Assembly (NCBI RefSeq): GCF_030272615.1
Contig: NC_081405.1
Location: 605,290,177 to 605,354,176 of the forward strand
Length of the DNA: 64,000 bases
Origin: Cryptomeria japonica
Taxonomy: Eukaryota > Streptophyta > Pinopsida > Cupressales > Cupressaceae
Reading direction: 5' to 3'
Shown here: one piece after another, positions 1 through 11,098 of the stretch
How the letters are laid out: every line of letters starts with the position of its first letter
Numbering within the stretch: position 1 is the stretch's first letter
The notes under the pieces: generated by a model
Database searches by the model: none
What the model was told of the DNA's origin: nothing
What the model saw: the letters and a program-made list of their open reading frames with translations, nothing else
Made by a program: the position numbers and the translations under genes

Positions 1-1337
1 TTTTTCTTACCATCCAATGATATAGTTCCTTTTCCTTTGATCATACATGCTTTGTCATCTACAAATCTAACCAGACCACCATCAAATTCTTGCAAAGATA
101 GAAACTTCCCTTCATCTCTAGTCATATGATGTGAACAACCACTATCTATTACCCATTCATCCTTGTCTTCAATTTTAGCAGCAAGTGTCTTCTCTTCAAG
201 TACATTCTCTTCCAGTGTTGGAACATCTTCCTTAATAGCCAGGAACACCCATTCCTTCCCATTGCCAGAACCACTAGCAGAGTCTTTTGTCGATTCATCA
301 TCAGAGTCAGTAATGCCTTCCTCATCCGCTATGTAGCATGATTTGTCTCTATTTTTATTGTACTTATACTTGTTTTGATATCTAGGGTTAGGCTTAAATG
401 ATCTTCTACCTCTTTCTTCAAATCTTGAATTCCTTTCAGGACATCTAGATGCAAAATGACTAATCTTATTACATGCAAAACATTTAAAAGGTGCTTTTCT
501 TCATACTTACTTCCTACCAGTCCTTTAGGTACTCACTACTCTTCTAGAAAATAGTGCTTCAAGTTGCTCAAACTCTTCATCTTCTCTCTTCATATCATCC
601 AATTATTTTGCATACAAAGCTTTCCAATCTTTCTTACTGGTTGATGATGTAGATGCATGAAAAGCAGGTTCAAACTTCATAGCTCCAAAAGGTCCAAATT
701 CTTCAAGCTAAAAGGCAAACAATTTCCCAACCAAGGTATCTCTATTGATAGATGTACTAGCCATTGTTCTCAACTCATTAATAGCAGTGGCCTTCATCTT
801 GTAAGCCAATGGTAGGGTTCTCAAAACTTTAGAAACAATTTCATCTTCGCTCGAAGTTCCACCACAACATTGAATTCCCATAACAATCTCATTTACTCTT
901 TCCATGAATGCAATAATCCTTTCATCTCCTTCCATCTTTAGGTTTTCATATCTCACCTGGTAACCATCAAGTTTAGCAATCTTTACAGTAGGGTCACCTT
1001 GATTAAGAGTCTCCAAGTTATCTCATATAGCATTTCCAGATGATTTGTCAGTTAGTCCCATTATTTGCTAATCACAAAGTGCACACAAGAGGGCTTCTCT
1101 TTCTCTACAATCATTCTCAAGATCCTTATCCAAGTTTTTCAGAGGAGGATTTCTAGATGCTGGATTGTGAGGTGTGACACCATTCTGTGTGATCTCCCAA
1201 ATCTCCTTGCCAAGACATCTCAAGTGAGTCTCCATCTGAATCTTCCATAATGTGTAATTTGTTCCATCAAGCCTAGGAATATCTCTCCGAAAGATAGATC
1301 CAGATGAACTGGATGAACTTGAACTGTTAGACTCCAT
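1..1337 (-). pseudogene. copia gag and start of protease (degenerate)
   Basis: The likely start is the ATG at 1337 (MESNSSSS...), followed by a copia gag N-terminus (PRLDGTNYTLWKIQMETHLR). The same frame continues at 1016-708 (YQVRYENLKMEGDERIIAFM, LRTLPLAYKMKA), typical of the gag helical domain. A zinc knuckle CFACNKISHFASRC (CX2CX4HX4C) lies near 490-440. The protease motif WVIDSGCSHHMT lies near 165-125, followed by GKFLSLQEFDGG. In-frame stops break gag between 1068 and 1016, at 708, and at further points near 620 and 530. Gag packages the element RNA and the aspartic protease matures the polyprotein. I see no integrase before the window edge. Confidence 0.88.
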
Positions 1338-1380
1338 AGGATCTTCCTTAAGCAATTAAGCTTTCTGTGGAGAGGACCAA

Positions 1381-1393
1381 AGCTCTGATACCA
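1381..1393 (-). other. primer binding site (initiator Met tRNA type)
   Basis: On the minus strand the bases read TGGTATCAGAGCT, the usual plant copia primer site complementary to the 3' end of initiator tRNA-Met. It sits two bases after the LTR end, as expected. Confidence 0.9.
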
Positions 1394-1395
1394 AT

Positions 1396-2600
1396 TGTTA
1401 GATATTCAATTAACTGGAAGACAACTGAGAGGGTGGGTGAATTAGTTGTCATAGATTACTAGAACCTTAAGCAATTAAAACTTTAATACCAGAACCCAAA
1501 ACATTAATACTATAATAGTAGTTAAACCAATTAAGCATAAACAATAATCAAAGAATAAATACCATCCACATGACACCAAGGTTTGTATGTGGAAAACCTG
1601 GTAAAGGGATAAACTACGGTGGGAAGCCTACCCACAGTCAGATAATACTTTTGAACTAAGTATGTGAATTACAATTGAGGGGTTTGCACTTGCAGGAAGG
1701 CCAGTAGCCTAGAGCGCACTGCTCATCACAAAAGGAGTCTCACTAACTATGTAGAAATCCAGACTACAATCTGAAGAAGTGATTGAACTGTAAAGATGGC
1801 ATCTTCTATGTCTGAGTACAGTTTTGATTAACCTCAATACTAGAGGAGTAAATCCTCTTGCATAAACCCAATTCAATCTCCAATAATCGACCAAATCCTC
1901 TGCTTGAATGATATTACATTATTCGCACATTACGTATCCATTTCCCATAACCACTTATACCTATCATGATCTATAATGAGATCTTACATCATATATATAT
2001 ACACACCCTTGAACATAAACAATCAGATCGACCACCAAACAATAAACCAATTAAATAATTACAAAACATGTCGGCCTTAGACCAAATAAACAATATTCAA
2101 CACATAAGACATTGTGGAAACGTATCAAGTCCAATCTACACGCTTCATTAAACCGGTCCATAACCTAGACCAATCGGGGCCCAATATAGGTCCACACACT
2201 AAAGCAATGATCTCCATCTGCCAAGTCTCTAACATGATCACCAACAGCATCCTAAAACTCTACCATAAGTTGCACCAAAACCACTTATGCATATCATCAA
2301 ATATCTTCATCAAAAGCTCTAGGGTGAAACCCTCACTAGAACCACAAGCCAAGCTTCCAAGAAAACAAGACAACATCTGATCACCAGACCAAAACCAACT
2401 GACTGAATATGAACATGAGTATTATGAATAAGACAATTCCATAACCAAACCATACTGGAACATGCCGGATCCAAACCAACCAGAAACTACTCAACGTACC
2501 GGGACCAGAAGGGTGTCGGTAAAGAATCCAAAGAGCTAGTGTTGGCATCAATGATAAAACATCAATGCAACACATTATCAATTCCTCCAAATGGCCAACA
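1396..2600 (-). repeat. 5' LTR of the copia element
   Basis: On the plus strand it runs from TGTTAGATATTC to GGCCAACA (TG...CA), 1205 bp, with the primer site directly adjoining at its left. It shares with the LTRs of the pol-less elements a G-run followed by TGAATTAGT near the primer side (1420-1440), a TGTGGAAAACC block (about 1590), and a block GCAGGAAGGC...CCTAGAGC...TGCTCA (about 1692-1730). The other LTR is outside the window, so the target duplication cannot be tested. Confidence 0.8.
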
Positions 2601-2789
2601 TCTACAATGCATAGGTTTGCCTAAATAAGATAGTCAACATGGTCGAGAAAATACACAAAAGGGATGACAAGGCAATCCAAGCAAGCAAGTGAGATGGAAG
2701 CCAATGGAATATCTTTTATTTGTCTTAAAGAGAAGGCACTATGTGACATGGAATTTTTCAGTTACAAATTTTGCATATGTTAAGAACAA
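2601..2789. other. unassigned spacer between copia LTR and element A
   Basis: This stretch of 189 bases has no ORF or motif I recognise. It lies between the LTR end at 2600 and the point where clear similarity to element B (8393 onward) begins. It may be diverged element A sequence or older flanking DNA. Confidence 0.4.
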
Positions 2790-4695
2790 TTGGAACAACC
2801 CCTTGTTATAAATACTACAGAATTTGAATCAAAGAATGACACACCGTTAGTATTCAAGAGGGTTGTTAGGAAGAAACTGGAGGAAACAAAGGTGGAAGCA
2901 AAGAAGCAACCAGTTAGGAAGGTCACAATCAAGCTATCAACACAGAAACAAGCACCTAAAGCTACAATTGCAACTGCATCTGGTACTACCAAGAGGAAGA
3001 AGAAGAGTAACATTGACTTAGCACTTGAAACTGGTAATGTAACTATCATACCACCTAAGACTTGTGCAGAAATTGTAGATGAAATCACAAAAGATGGCAT
3101 ATTGAAGAATGTTAAATTTTACTATGAAAACTTAGAGGATGATGAACAGAGAGAGGTAGAAGAAGCGATCCTATTATACTTGGATATCTATAAGAAAGCC
3201 TTAATAGAGAAGAAAATCAAATACCGACTGAGCTATATAACATGTTAGATGCTAGAAGATTATCTGATATGCAAGATGATAAACACATTAATATGCAAGA
3301 ACTATTAGCTATCTATGTTACTATAACTCCAGATGAAATGGATAAGACAATTGCGGCAGCAGACAGAAAAGTCTTCAATAGCAAACATAGGATAACTAGT
3401 CTGATGCTAGGGAGAGTGAATTAAGTAATAAAGGAAACTCAAAAAGCATGGATTAATTTTTTGGGAGAACACAGAGGATTCTTTACTTCACAAGAAACCA
3501 AGACAGATACTGTAGATACCCCAGTTGAAGGAAAAGGAAAGGGGATTATGGGTACTTCACACTCAATTTTAAAAATATTAATATAGTGGAAATTGAGCCA
3601 CCGGTAAATACAGATGTACAGACAAATACTAAGATACCGGTTAATGTTGAGAATGAACAAGCTAACATTGTACATGATACTACTATTGAGGATAATTGTC
3701 CTCCAGATACAAATGTACAAGTTGAGAATATTGTTCCTACAGAGGAATCAGAAGTTACACAAACTGTGCCAAGTGGCAAAGTCACCGGTGCAAGTGAGGA
3801 GGTTATAAAGGATAAAACATTAGAGGACAAAATAGGAGAATCCGGCAGGGAACTAGTTGTTGACCCATCATTATTGTCAATTGACACTTCTCATGTAGAA
3901 AAGAAAACCATCATAGAAATGAGTCTCACTAAACTGATGATGATGGCTGCTCAAAAACTGATGAAGGAGAGAACCATAGACAAGGAGATTATAGATCAAT
4001 CAATCACTGTTCTACATGGATTGGTCGCAGAGTGTAAGATTGAAAATGAAGTGAGCCCTTTCGGAAAGCTTAAGGTAATCACTGAGCATATATCAAAAGA
4101 ATTTCAATCCTTATAGCAAATCTCAAACCGATAAGCACTAGAAAGATTTACTCAGGCTAAGAGAGCCGCTTTTGATCAGGTAATTGAAACAGAGAAGAGA
4201 AAGATTGAGGAGAAGCTAATTCTAATAGAAAATTCTTTGAAATAATGTAAAAATATATATAGGGTATGTTGCAATACTGAAATACTTACAACAAATGTAG
4301 ATAAAAGGATAAAAGAGATTCAAGAGAAAATTGCAAGTATTGCTAACTCTTTTGATGGATTAATTTCATTGACAACATCAATTGATGGTCAAATTTTGAT
4401 TTTGGAGAATCAAATTTCTTCTCTTGAAAAGGAAAGAGACAAAATAATTCAAAGAGCCAGAAGTCTAAGAGGCTTGGTGAGTCCAAGATTGGATTCACTC
4501 TATGTACATAAGAAAGAATGCAAGGATATGGTGGGAAATCCCACACCGGCAGACATAAATAAAAAAGAATCTTTTGCACATTTATTGAGTGGTCTTGTAT
4601 CTATTTCTAGTACATTCAAAACTAGATGGGATACTTATGTGGAGTTACTAGAGAAAGATTATCCAGAAATTTTGAAATTGGTCAAGCTCCACTAA
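2790..4695 (+). pseudogene. element A: 3' half of the accessory ORF (basic plus coiled-coil protein)
   Basis: This is homologous, nearly base for base, to 8393-9791 and 59750-59978 of element B. In order it encodes: a lysine-rich stretch (TKRKKKSNIDLALETGN), a helical block (EIVDEITKDGILKNVKFYYE), a block LLAIYVTITPDEMDKTIAAA ending LMLGRVN, a low-complexity acidic/Thr-rich linker, and a helical block (MMMAAQKLMKERTIDKEIID). It ends with a coiled coil around 4369-4690 (LENQISSLEKERDKIIQRAR) and a stop at 4693. Stops and frameshifts near 3247, 3424, 3570, 4116 and 4246 break it. It has no reverse transcriptase, integrase or protease motif. The function is unknown; it could be a structural or Gag-accessory protein. 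Confidence 0.75.
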
Positions 4696-4769
4696 GATAT
4701 TTTTGGAGGTATTCAATGTATAATTCTTATTATTTGACATTCTTTTTACAATTTTTGGGCATTGATGTC

Positions 4770-4959
4770 AAAGGGGGAGTAGTATAGATGTGAAAAATAA
4801 TAAAAATTTGCATACAGTAGGGGGAGTTATAGAGTTTTTGGAGTTTTTGGAGATATGAAGTTGCTAATTCAGCTCAGGGGGAGCAGGGCAAGATGAAACT
4901 GACAGATGAAATCTTGACCATTTTTCACATGAGTGTTTCCATCAATGCCAAATGGGGAG
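4770..4959 (+). promoter_or_regulatory. cluster of polypurine tracts before the shared LTR
   Basis: AAAGGGGGAG occurs at 4770-4779, AGGGGGAG at 4819-4826 and 4876-4883, and a weaker AAATGGGGAG at 4950-4959 two bases before the LTR. A polypurine tract primes plus-strand DNA synthesis in LTR elements. From memory, multiple tracts upstream of the 3' LTR are a described trait of Sireviruses. Confidence 0.75.
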
Positions 4960-4961
4960 AT

Positions 4962-5882
4962 TGTTCAAAATTGATACTCTATTGGTTGGTTTCTCTATGT
5001 TTTCATTGATGGCATCATGATTTTGTGTTCTAGTTTCATATGGTGTACCGGCAAGCACTTCATAGATTCTACTCCAACATCGGTAGGTCAAAAGGATATC
5101 TTTGATCACCGGAAATGCAAGCCGACATGGTATAGTAAAGGTTATTAGTATTCGAGCCGACACATCTTGGATCCAGCATCGACATTTTTTTTTAATGTTT
5201 ATACATTTATGTTATTTGGCCGACATGTAATCTGATATTTTATATATCTTTGTAATCTGACATAAGGCATAAAAGTTGTATAGGGTATATAGGTCAGTTT
5301 GATAAGATCCTTTTGATATAGGGAGATAGACATGAGATAAGATGTGTGATGGATATGTGAATGTAATATAATGTGAAATATATCAGAGAGATTATGTATG
5401 TGAGGAATTTACTGTAAGGGTTATTCTGATAAAGGGGTTTAGGGTTTCTAACCAGAACAGACAAAGCTTAAACCAGAACTGTATTTTGGCATAGAAGATG
5501 TTATCTTAGAAGTTCACACTTCTTCGAATTGTTGTCAATAATTTTATATAGTCAGTGAGGCTCCTATTGTGATTGAGTAGTGTGCTCTAGGTTGTAAGCC
5601 TTCCTGCAAGTGCAGGCACATCATATATTGTAATATCTCTTCATATGGCTAGTGGATTGATATTGCGGGTCACAAATCCCATTGTTGTTTTTCCTCATTT
5701 CAAGGTTTTCCATGTGTGTTATGATTCTCATTTATGTGTTTGGCTTATTGGTTTCTTTAATTCTTTCAATTCTGTTTATACTGGTATTACCGGTTGGTGT
5801 ATGAATGTTTTGTTAAGGCTAAAATCTACTATTCCAGTATAACACTGATTCACCCCCCTCTCAGTGTTATTGGTTTCCAATA
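4962..5882 (+). repeat. LTR shared by elements A and B
   Basis: It starts TGTTCAAAATTG and ends ...TTTCCAATA, 921 bp. Polypurine tracts lie on its left and an initiator-Met primer site on its right. It is therefore both the 3' LTR of the upstream copy and the 5' LTR of the downstream copy. The final CA is mutated to TA. The conserved G-run/TGAAT block appears inverted near 5845-5870, and the AGGAAGGC...CCTAGAGC block appears as its reverse complement near 5570-5615. Confidence 0.82.
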
Positions 5883-5884
5883 AT

Positions 5885-5897
5885 TGGTATCAAAGCC
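5885..5897 (+). other. primer binding site of element B
   Basis: The bases read TGGTATCAAAGCC, the initiator-Met type site, beginning two bases after the LTR end. The same word serves elements C and the chromovirus. Confidence 0.88.
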
Positions 5898-5956
5898 TTG
5901 TGCCTGGGAGGAAGTTTAACAGCTTGAGGAAGATCCTAAAACCGTAATCATTGAAT

Positions 5957-6604
5957 ATGGCCTTGGAGAAACAGCTTGAGCTGGCACTTGAAGATTATGA
6001 TGTCAAAAGGTTGAAGAAGTTAAAGCTACAAGATGAATTGAATTCTACTAAGGAATTCATTATTTTCCTACAAGAGAGGCTATCATCTATTCAAGCTAGG
6101 AGAAAGGAACTTTTGCAAAATCGGATGATGAAGAGAAAAATGCACTTAAGCAACAATGTCAGAAATTGAGTCAAAAGAACATGGTTATGAAGAATGAAAT
6201 GCAAGTTATAACTATGAGGATGTCTAAGGAGATTGAGGACAGAAAGAAAACAAAAGAAAATCTTGTTGTATTCCCGAAGAACAAGTTTGAATAATGTGGT
6301 AGGTTGGTTCATGAAAATGATATGTTGATAACTGATTTGGTACAATCCCAGAGCAATGAGCAAGAGCTTGAGTTTTGGTCATTAGATAGAATATTGCAGA
6401 ATGAATGTTAAATACTATGCTTGTGGAAAATTTGGACATATGGCTAATCAGTGCAGGTCAAGCAATTTCACCAATTTTAGCAAAGAAATTCAAAAGAACA
6501 ATGTTACATGTTATGCATGTAATGAAGTTGGACATATTGCTAAGTTTAATAGAAGAAGAAATCCACCGGTTAGTAATGGAGGATCAAATGAAAAAGGAAA
6601 ATAG
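5957..6604 (+). pseudogene. element B gag-like coiled coil plus zinc knuckle protein
   Basis: The ATG at 5957 starts a heptad-rich, charged helical protein (MALEKQLELALEDYDVKRLK...). The frame breaks near 6150-6290 and continues to two knuckles. The first is CGKFGHMANQC with its leading cysteine replaced by tyrosine (YYACGK). The second, CYACNEVGHIAKFN, lacks its last cysteine. A coiled coil followed by CCHC knuckles, without a copia gag helical domain, is the same layout as element C. It is presumably an RNA-binding particle protein. Confidence 0.7.
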
Positions 6605-7091
6605 AAGGTTAGTGAAATCGGGCAAGATCATACTCAGAGATGGGTCAGGAAGACTAAAGAACAATCATCAGATGGGAATGTCCCGATTACTTATCTAGCA
6701 AAAGAGGTTGCTCCTGCACCGGTAGTGAGCTCATCCGGTAACTAAGGCAGATGCCTTAGGGGTAGGAAAAATTCATGAAGATGTTGCATATGCCCCAGGA
6801 AGAGAATCTAGAAGATGTTCCAGATATTGAAGAGGATTATCCAGCATGGATATGTTCTGAGCGAGATCCGTTATCTTTCACTAGCAGTCATTTATGTCAA
6901 TGGAAGATTAGGGTTTTTCTCAAAGGATAAGAGGTTGAATACACTTCATTGACCTTGGATTCAGAGTGACTAAGTGTGATCAGAGGCTATTAAGAGGCAA
7001 TCTGATTTCTTCTTGAGCGATTTCACCAGTGTCTGGAAGAATTTGTTGAAGGTTTTCACCTAGAACAATCAAGAGGTATTTTTCTTTAAAT

Positions 7092-8239
7092 GTGGAAGTG
7101 GGATCATCTTCTATTTCTATTTTTGTTGCAAACCCAACTGTCGTAGAGGTCAAGGAATGCCCCCGACCAGTTTTCAAGTGGTATCCACATGTGGCTACCC
7201 AAGAAGATTCGGTTGGAGCATTTTTTTGCATTCCAGAGGGTGTTGTGTATGTAGAGGATGTTAGGGAATACATTCACTATCATATAGAGGACTTAGGAAC
7301 TTTAGAGATCAAGGGAATGTATATGAGTGAGCTAATGGGAGAATCTGGAAAGATCAAACCGGCATATAAACATATTTAAGATCTAGGGTTTACATAAATT
7401 TTGGATATTCCAAAGTTTGAGGATGAGATAATCAAATATGTACTGAGTAGAGTACATGGGGAGTTCATATGGCTGGACAGACCTTACAAATCACCAAGGA
7501 AGCCATATGGGCAATTACTAGTTTGTCATCGGTAGGGCAACATCCAGACAAGAAAATTTCAAACAACTTCATGAGGAAGATCACCTACACTACATCTGAC
7601 AAGAGATCCATGAAAGTGAGCACTATCACAGACACCGAAATCAAATTTGGAAGCATGATTATTGGATATAAGGTAACTCAGTCAAACCGACTGAATTTTA
7701 TTTCGAGTTCCTGCATTTTGGCTACATATAAAATGATGAGAGACAATGTAAAGTTAGATCTATGTGGTTGGATGCTTGATGATTTTTTGATAAATATAGG
7801 AAAGATTAAGGGTGAGAAAAAGGGCACTTTCTGGTATGTGAACTTGCTAGTCTACTTGATGTTATATTTTCCGAATGATTCACCCAATTTTGGTAAGAGA
7901 CAATGGGATTTTGACATTCCGGTAGGAATACAATTGAAACAGTCAATTGCTGCATTAGGAAGCCAAAGAGATGATAAGATATGGGGTTATTTTAAGCCAT
8001 TTCAAAAATCTATGAGGTCTAGAGCAAGGGTACTTGAGCATATTGTAGAGAAATATTCTACCAACATATGTTTCATGGTGAAGAAGGATGAGACTCTCAT
8101 GGAAGTAGTTAAGCCCCAGAAGATTTGGGTTGAAGAAATGGGCTATGAGGTAGATGCACAGATTCTTGATGCCTACACAAAAATGCTAATTGATGCACCA
8201 ATTGATGAGGCAGAGAAGCCCTGTGGAACTACTCAATAG
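7092..8239 (+). pseudogene. element B conserved domain of unknown function (about 260 aa)
   Basis: Two neighbouring open stretches (7092-7379 and 7469-8239) cover it. The core from 7490 reads ITKEAIWAITSLSSVGQHPD, then DKRSMKVSTI, IIGYKVTQSNRLNF, KLDLCGWMLDDF, GKIKGEKKGTFWYVNLLVYL and DFDIPVGIQL, ending in IWVEEMGYEVDAQILDAY. Elements C (24190-23258) and D (64000-63180) carry the same ordered blocks, so it is a genuine conserved coding domain. I recognise no enzyme motif. It could be a divergent capsid-like or structural domain; that is a guess. Confidence 0.72.
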
Positions 8240-9791
8240 AAAATTGAAGAGGTTGAAACAGAGTTCAATCGGAAGAAAAGGGAGAAACAAGAAGGAAAAG
8301 ATAGTAAATTTGTACAAAAGGTCTCAAAGGACATCAAGGAATTAATTGATGTTGTCCCAAAGAAAGGTAGAAAGAGGAAGGATCCAGAAGTTCATATAGA
8401 ACCTGTTACTATAGAATCTAAATCAAAAGATGACACACCATTAGCATTCAAGAGGGTTGTTAGGAAGAAACCGAAGGAAACAAAGGTGGAAGAAAAGAAG
8501 CAACCAGTTAGGAAGGTCACAATCAAGCTCCTGGCGCAGAAGCAAGCACCTAAAGCTACACCTGCAACTGTATCCAGTACTCCCAAGAGGAAGAAGAAGA
8601 GTAACATTGACTTAGCACTTGAAACTGGTAATGTAACTATCATACAACCTTAGACTTGTGCAGAAATTTTAGATGAAATCACAAAAGATGGCATGTTGAA
8701 GAATGTTAAATTTTACTATAAAAACTTAGAGGATGATGAACAGAGAGAGGTAGAAGAAGCAATCCTATTATACTTGGATAACTATAAGAAATCCTTAATA
8801 GAGATAGAAAATCAAATACTCGTTGTGTTATATAACATGTTAGATGCTAGAAGATTATCTGCTATGCAATAGGATAAACACATGAAAATGCAAGAACTAT
8901 TAGCTATCTGTGTTACTATAACTCTAGATGAAATGGATAAGACAATTGAGGCGGCAGATAGAAAAGTCTTCAATAGAAAACATAGGATAACTAGTTTGAT
9001 GCTAGGGAGAGTGAATGAAGTAATAAAGGAAACTCAAAAAGCATGGATTAAATTTTTGGGAGAACATAGAGGATTTTTTACTTCATCGGAAACCAAGATA
9101 GATACTGTAGATACCTTGGTTGAAGGAAAAGGAAAGGGGATTATGGGTACTTCACCCTTAGTTTTGAAAAATATCAAGATACTAAAAATTGAGCCACCTG
9201 TAAATACAAATGTACAGACAAATACTGAGAATGAACAAGCTAACATTGTACAGGATACTAATATTGAGGAAAATTGTCCTCTGGATACAAATGTACAAGT
9301 TGAGGATATTGTTCCTACAAGGAACTGATAGTTACATAGACTGCCCCAAGTGGTGAAGCCACTGGTGCAAGTGAGGAGGTTATAAAGGATAAAACATCAG
9401 AGGACAAAACAGGGGAATCTGGTAGGGAACTAGTTGTTGGCCCATCATTAGTGTCAATTGACACTTCTTAGTTAGAAAAGAAAACCATCATAGAAATGAG
9501 TCCCACTGAACTGATGATGATGGCTGCTCAAAAACTGATGAAGGAGGGAACCATAGACAAGGGGATTATAGATCAATCAATCACTATTCTACACAAATTG
9601 GTCCCGGAGTGTAAGATTGAAAATGAAGCGAGCCCTTCTGACAAGCTTAAGGTAATCACTAAGAAAATATCAAAAGACTTTCAATCCTTATAGCAAATCT
9701 CAAACCAGCAAGCACTAGAAAGATTTACTCAGGCTAAGAGAGTCGCTTTTGATAAGGTAATTGAAACAGAGAAGAAAAATATTGAGGAGAA
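8240..9791 (+). pseudogene. element B basic/coiled-coil tail (interrupted at 9791)
   Basis: This follows the conserved domain and matches 2790-4210 of element A: the Lys-rich stretch, a helical block, the Thr/Asp-rich linker and MMMAAQKLMKEGTIDKGIID. Stops occur near 8238, 8653, 8870, 9327 and 9470. It ends inside the sequence ATTGAGGAGAAG, where the giant transposon begins; the missing continuation is at 59750. Confidence 0.72.
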
Positions 9792-9821
9792 GGGTATATG
9801 CACCAAGTTGTGGTACCAAAA
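9792..9821 (+). repeat. left terminal inverted repeat
   Basis: Thirty bases pair with 59718-59747 with three mismatches (positions 4, 10 and 13). Both ends contain the palindrome GGTACC. Confidence 0.9.
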
Positions 9822-10676
9822 GGGGGTCTTAAGATGCCACTTTTTTTCTGAAATCAACAAAGTCTGAACTTCAACAATGAATTGAACCTAATTACACTCC
9901 AAATTTTAAGATGCAACAAGAACAAGAGTCGAAGTGCTTTGAGTCTACTTTCTAAACTACTAATTTATTTTGAAAATGGTGGAGATTAAGGGCTTCAAAA
10001 AGGGGGGCCACAAAAAGTGGTCCTATTTTTATGCAAAAAACATAACATAGCGTCTATTGTGGCCCCCCTAAAATGTTAACTTTTTTTTGAATTTTTAAAA
10101 TTGCTTCAGTGAGAAATTAGCTAACACCTTTTAGTTTATGCCAGATTTTTCAGCTAATTTTTTAATGAGTATATGATTTTTTACTAATTTTCGAAGTGGA
10201 CACATCTTGAAAAATAGAAATTTGAGTGTACTCCACCCTAAAATCGTTGAAAACTAATCAAAAATCAAATTTTTTTTTTTAAATTGTGTAGAATGGAGTA
10301 TAGTTTCTAAAAATGTAAGTTTTTTCAAAATCTGATGAATGTGTAAAAATCTATACCCAAAATAGTGCATGTTGGTTTTTGACAAAAAATGGACACACTG
10401 AGAAAACAAATTATAGATGAAAGACTTAACAAAATCAAAATTTGAAATAAATTACATTGTTGGTTACCTAAGAGGGAGCTCAAGTTTACCATGGTATTTT
10501 TGTTTTAACTTCATTGAATCATGTGCAAACCTGACGGAGAGCACAACCAAAAATATGTCAAAATTTTCAATGTTTTGATAAAAACACGTCTCTAGCCTAA
10601 AATGGTCATCTAAACCTTTGGGTTGGATGCCCAAATAAAATCCAACCCATAGGCTTAGTGTTTACCAAAGCGTGTC
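9822..10676. other. left subterminal region with long-arm inverted repeat
   Basis: This is AT-rich and without a credible gene. AGGGGGGCCACAA at 10001-10013 is the perfect inverse of 10057-10069, giving a 13-bp stem with a 43-base loop. Nothing else stands out. Confidence 0.6.
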
Positions 10677-10797
10677 ATTTGGCATGTGCCAAATATGGTG
10701 CTCTCCCTATTTGGCATGCGCCAAATATGATCAATGGGTTTTCCCATTTGGCACACTCCAAATGTGGTTCATATTCCACATTTGGTGCACGCCAAAT
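10677..10797. repeat. cluster of four ATTTGGC-N4-GCCAAAT dyads
   Basis: The copies are 10677-10694 (ATTTGGCATGTGCCAAAT), 10709-10726, 10745-10764 (right arm degenerate) and 10780-10797. They are spaced about 32-36 bases apart, roughly three helical turns. A fifth copy, CATTTGGCGCTAGCCAAATG, lies at 18500-18519 on the other side of the satellite. They are candidate protein-binding sites of the transposon. Confidence 0.7.
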
Positions 10798-11098
10798 AAG
10801 GAGACCACCAAATGTGTACATAGAAACTCCCATCTCACCTCTCCCTTCTTTATCTCCCTTCCCTCGTAGTTCCATCTCTCTCTATGAACTAGATCTCATA
10901 TTCTCTCTCTCCTCTTACCTCTTCTCGGGCTCTTCATTCTTATAGATACATACTCTTCTTTGTCCCTCCCCTCTCTAGCTCTCACAATTCCCTTATTCCC
11001 CTATCCCTTGACCTATCTCCCTCTCCATCTTTACACCCATATAATTCCTTCTCTCACATTTTTCCCTCAGTTTCTTCCTCACTCCCTCCTCTCTTTAG
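10798..11098. other. pyrimidine-rich spacer before the satellite
   Basis: This is C/T-rich sequence (repeated CTCTCTCC/CTTCC words) with no gene. It resembles the C-rich few bases at the far end of the satellite (18251-18290). Confidence 0.5.

Larger units (their letters stand above)
1..2600 (-). mobile_element. Ty1/copia LTR retrotransposon, 5' portion (cut by window edge)
   Basis: Read on the minus strand the order is LTR (2600-1396), primer site (1393-1381), gag start (1337), CCHC knuckle (about 490-440) and protease active site (about 150). The element then runs off the window before integrase and reverse transcriptase, so its autonomy cannot be judged. The order and the WVIDSGCSHHMT protease signature are those of Ty1/copia. 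Its LTR shares blocks with the pol-less elements further right, which makes it a candidate helper for them. The reading frame has several stops, so this copy is not functional as it stands. Confidence 0.9.
5883..9791 (+). mobile_element. element B: pol-less copia-like LTR element (left part; continues at 59748)
   Basis: The internal region follows the shared LTR and is read on the plus strand: coiled coil plus CCHC protein, conserved domain, then basic/coiled-coil tail. It is cut at 9791 by the giant TIR transposon and resumes at 59748-59978, where element D cuts it again. There is no pol anywhere in the joined region. The gap 6605-7091 holds only broken frames and no recognisable domain. Confidence 0.8.

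Noticed and set aside
3439..3887. Minus-strand ORFs opposite element A
   Set aside because: Antisense shadows of the Thr/Asp-rich linker, which is conserved on the plus strand.
9792..9821. LTR-type TG...CA end
   Set aside because: Termini start GGG, are inverted rather than direct, and there is no primer site or polypurine tract next to them.
10658..10945. ORFs on both strands next to the satellite
   Set aside because: They arise from palindromic dyads and C/T-rich sequence; no domain.
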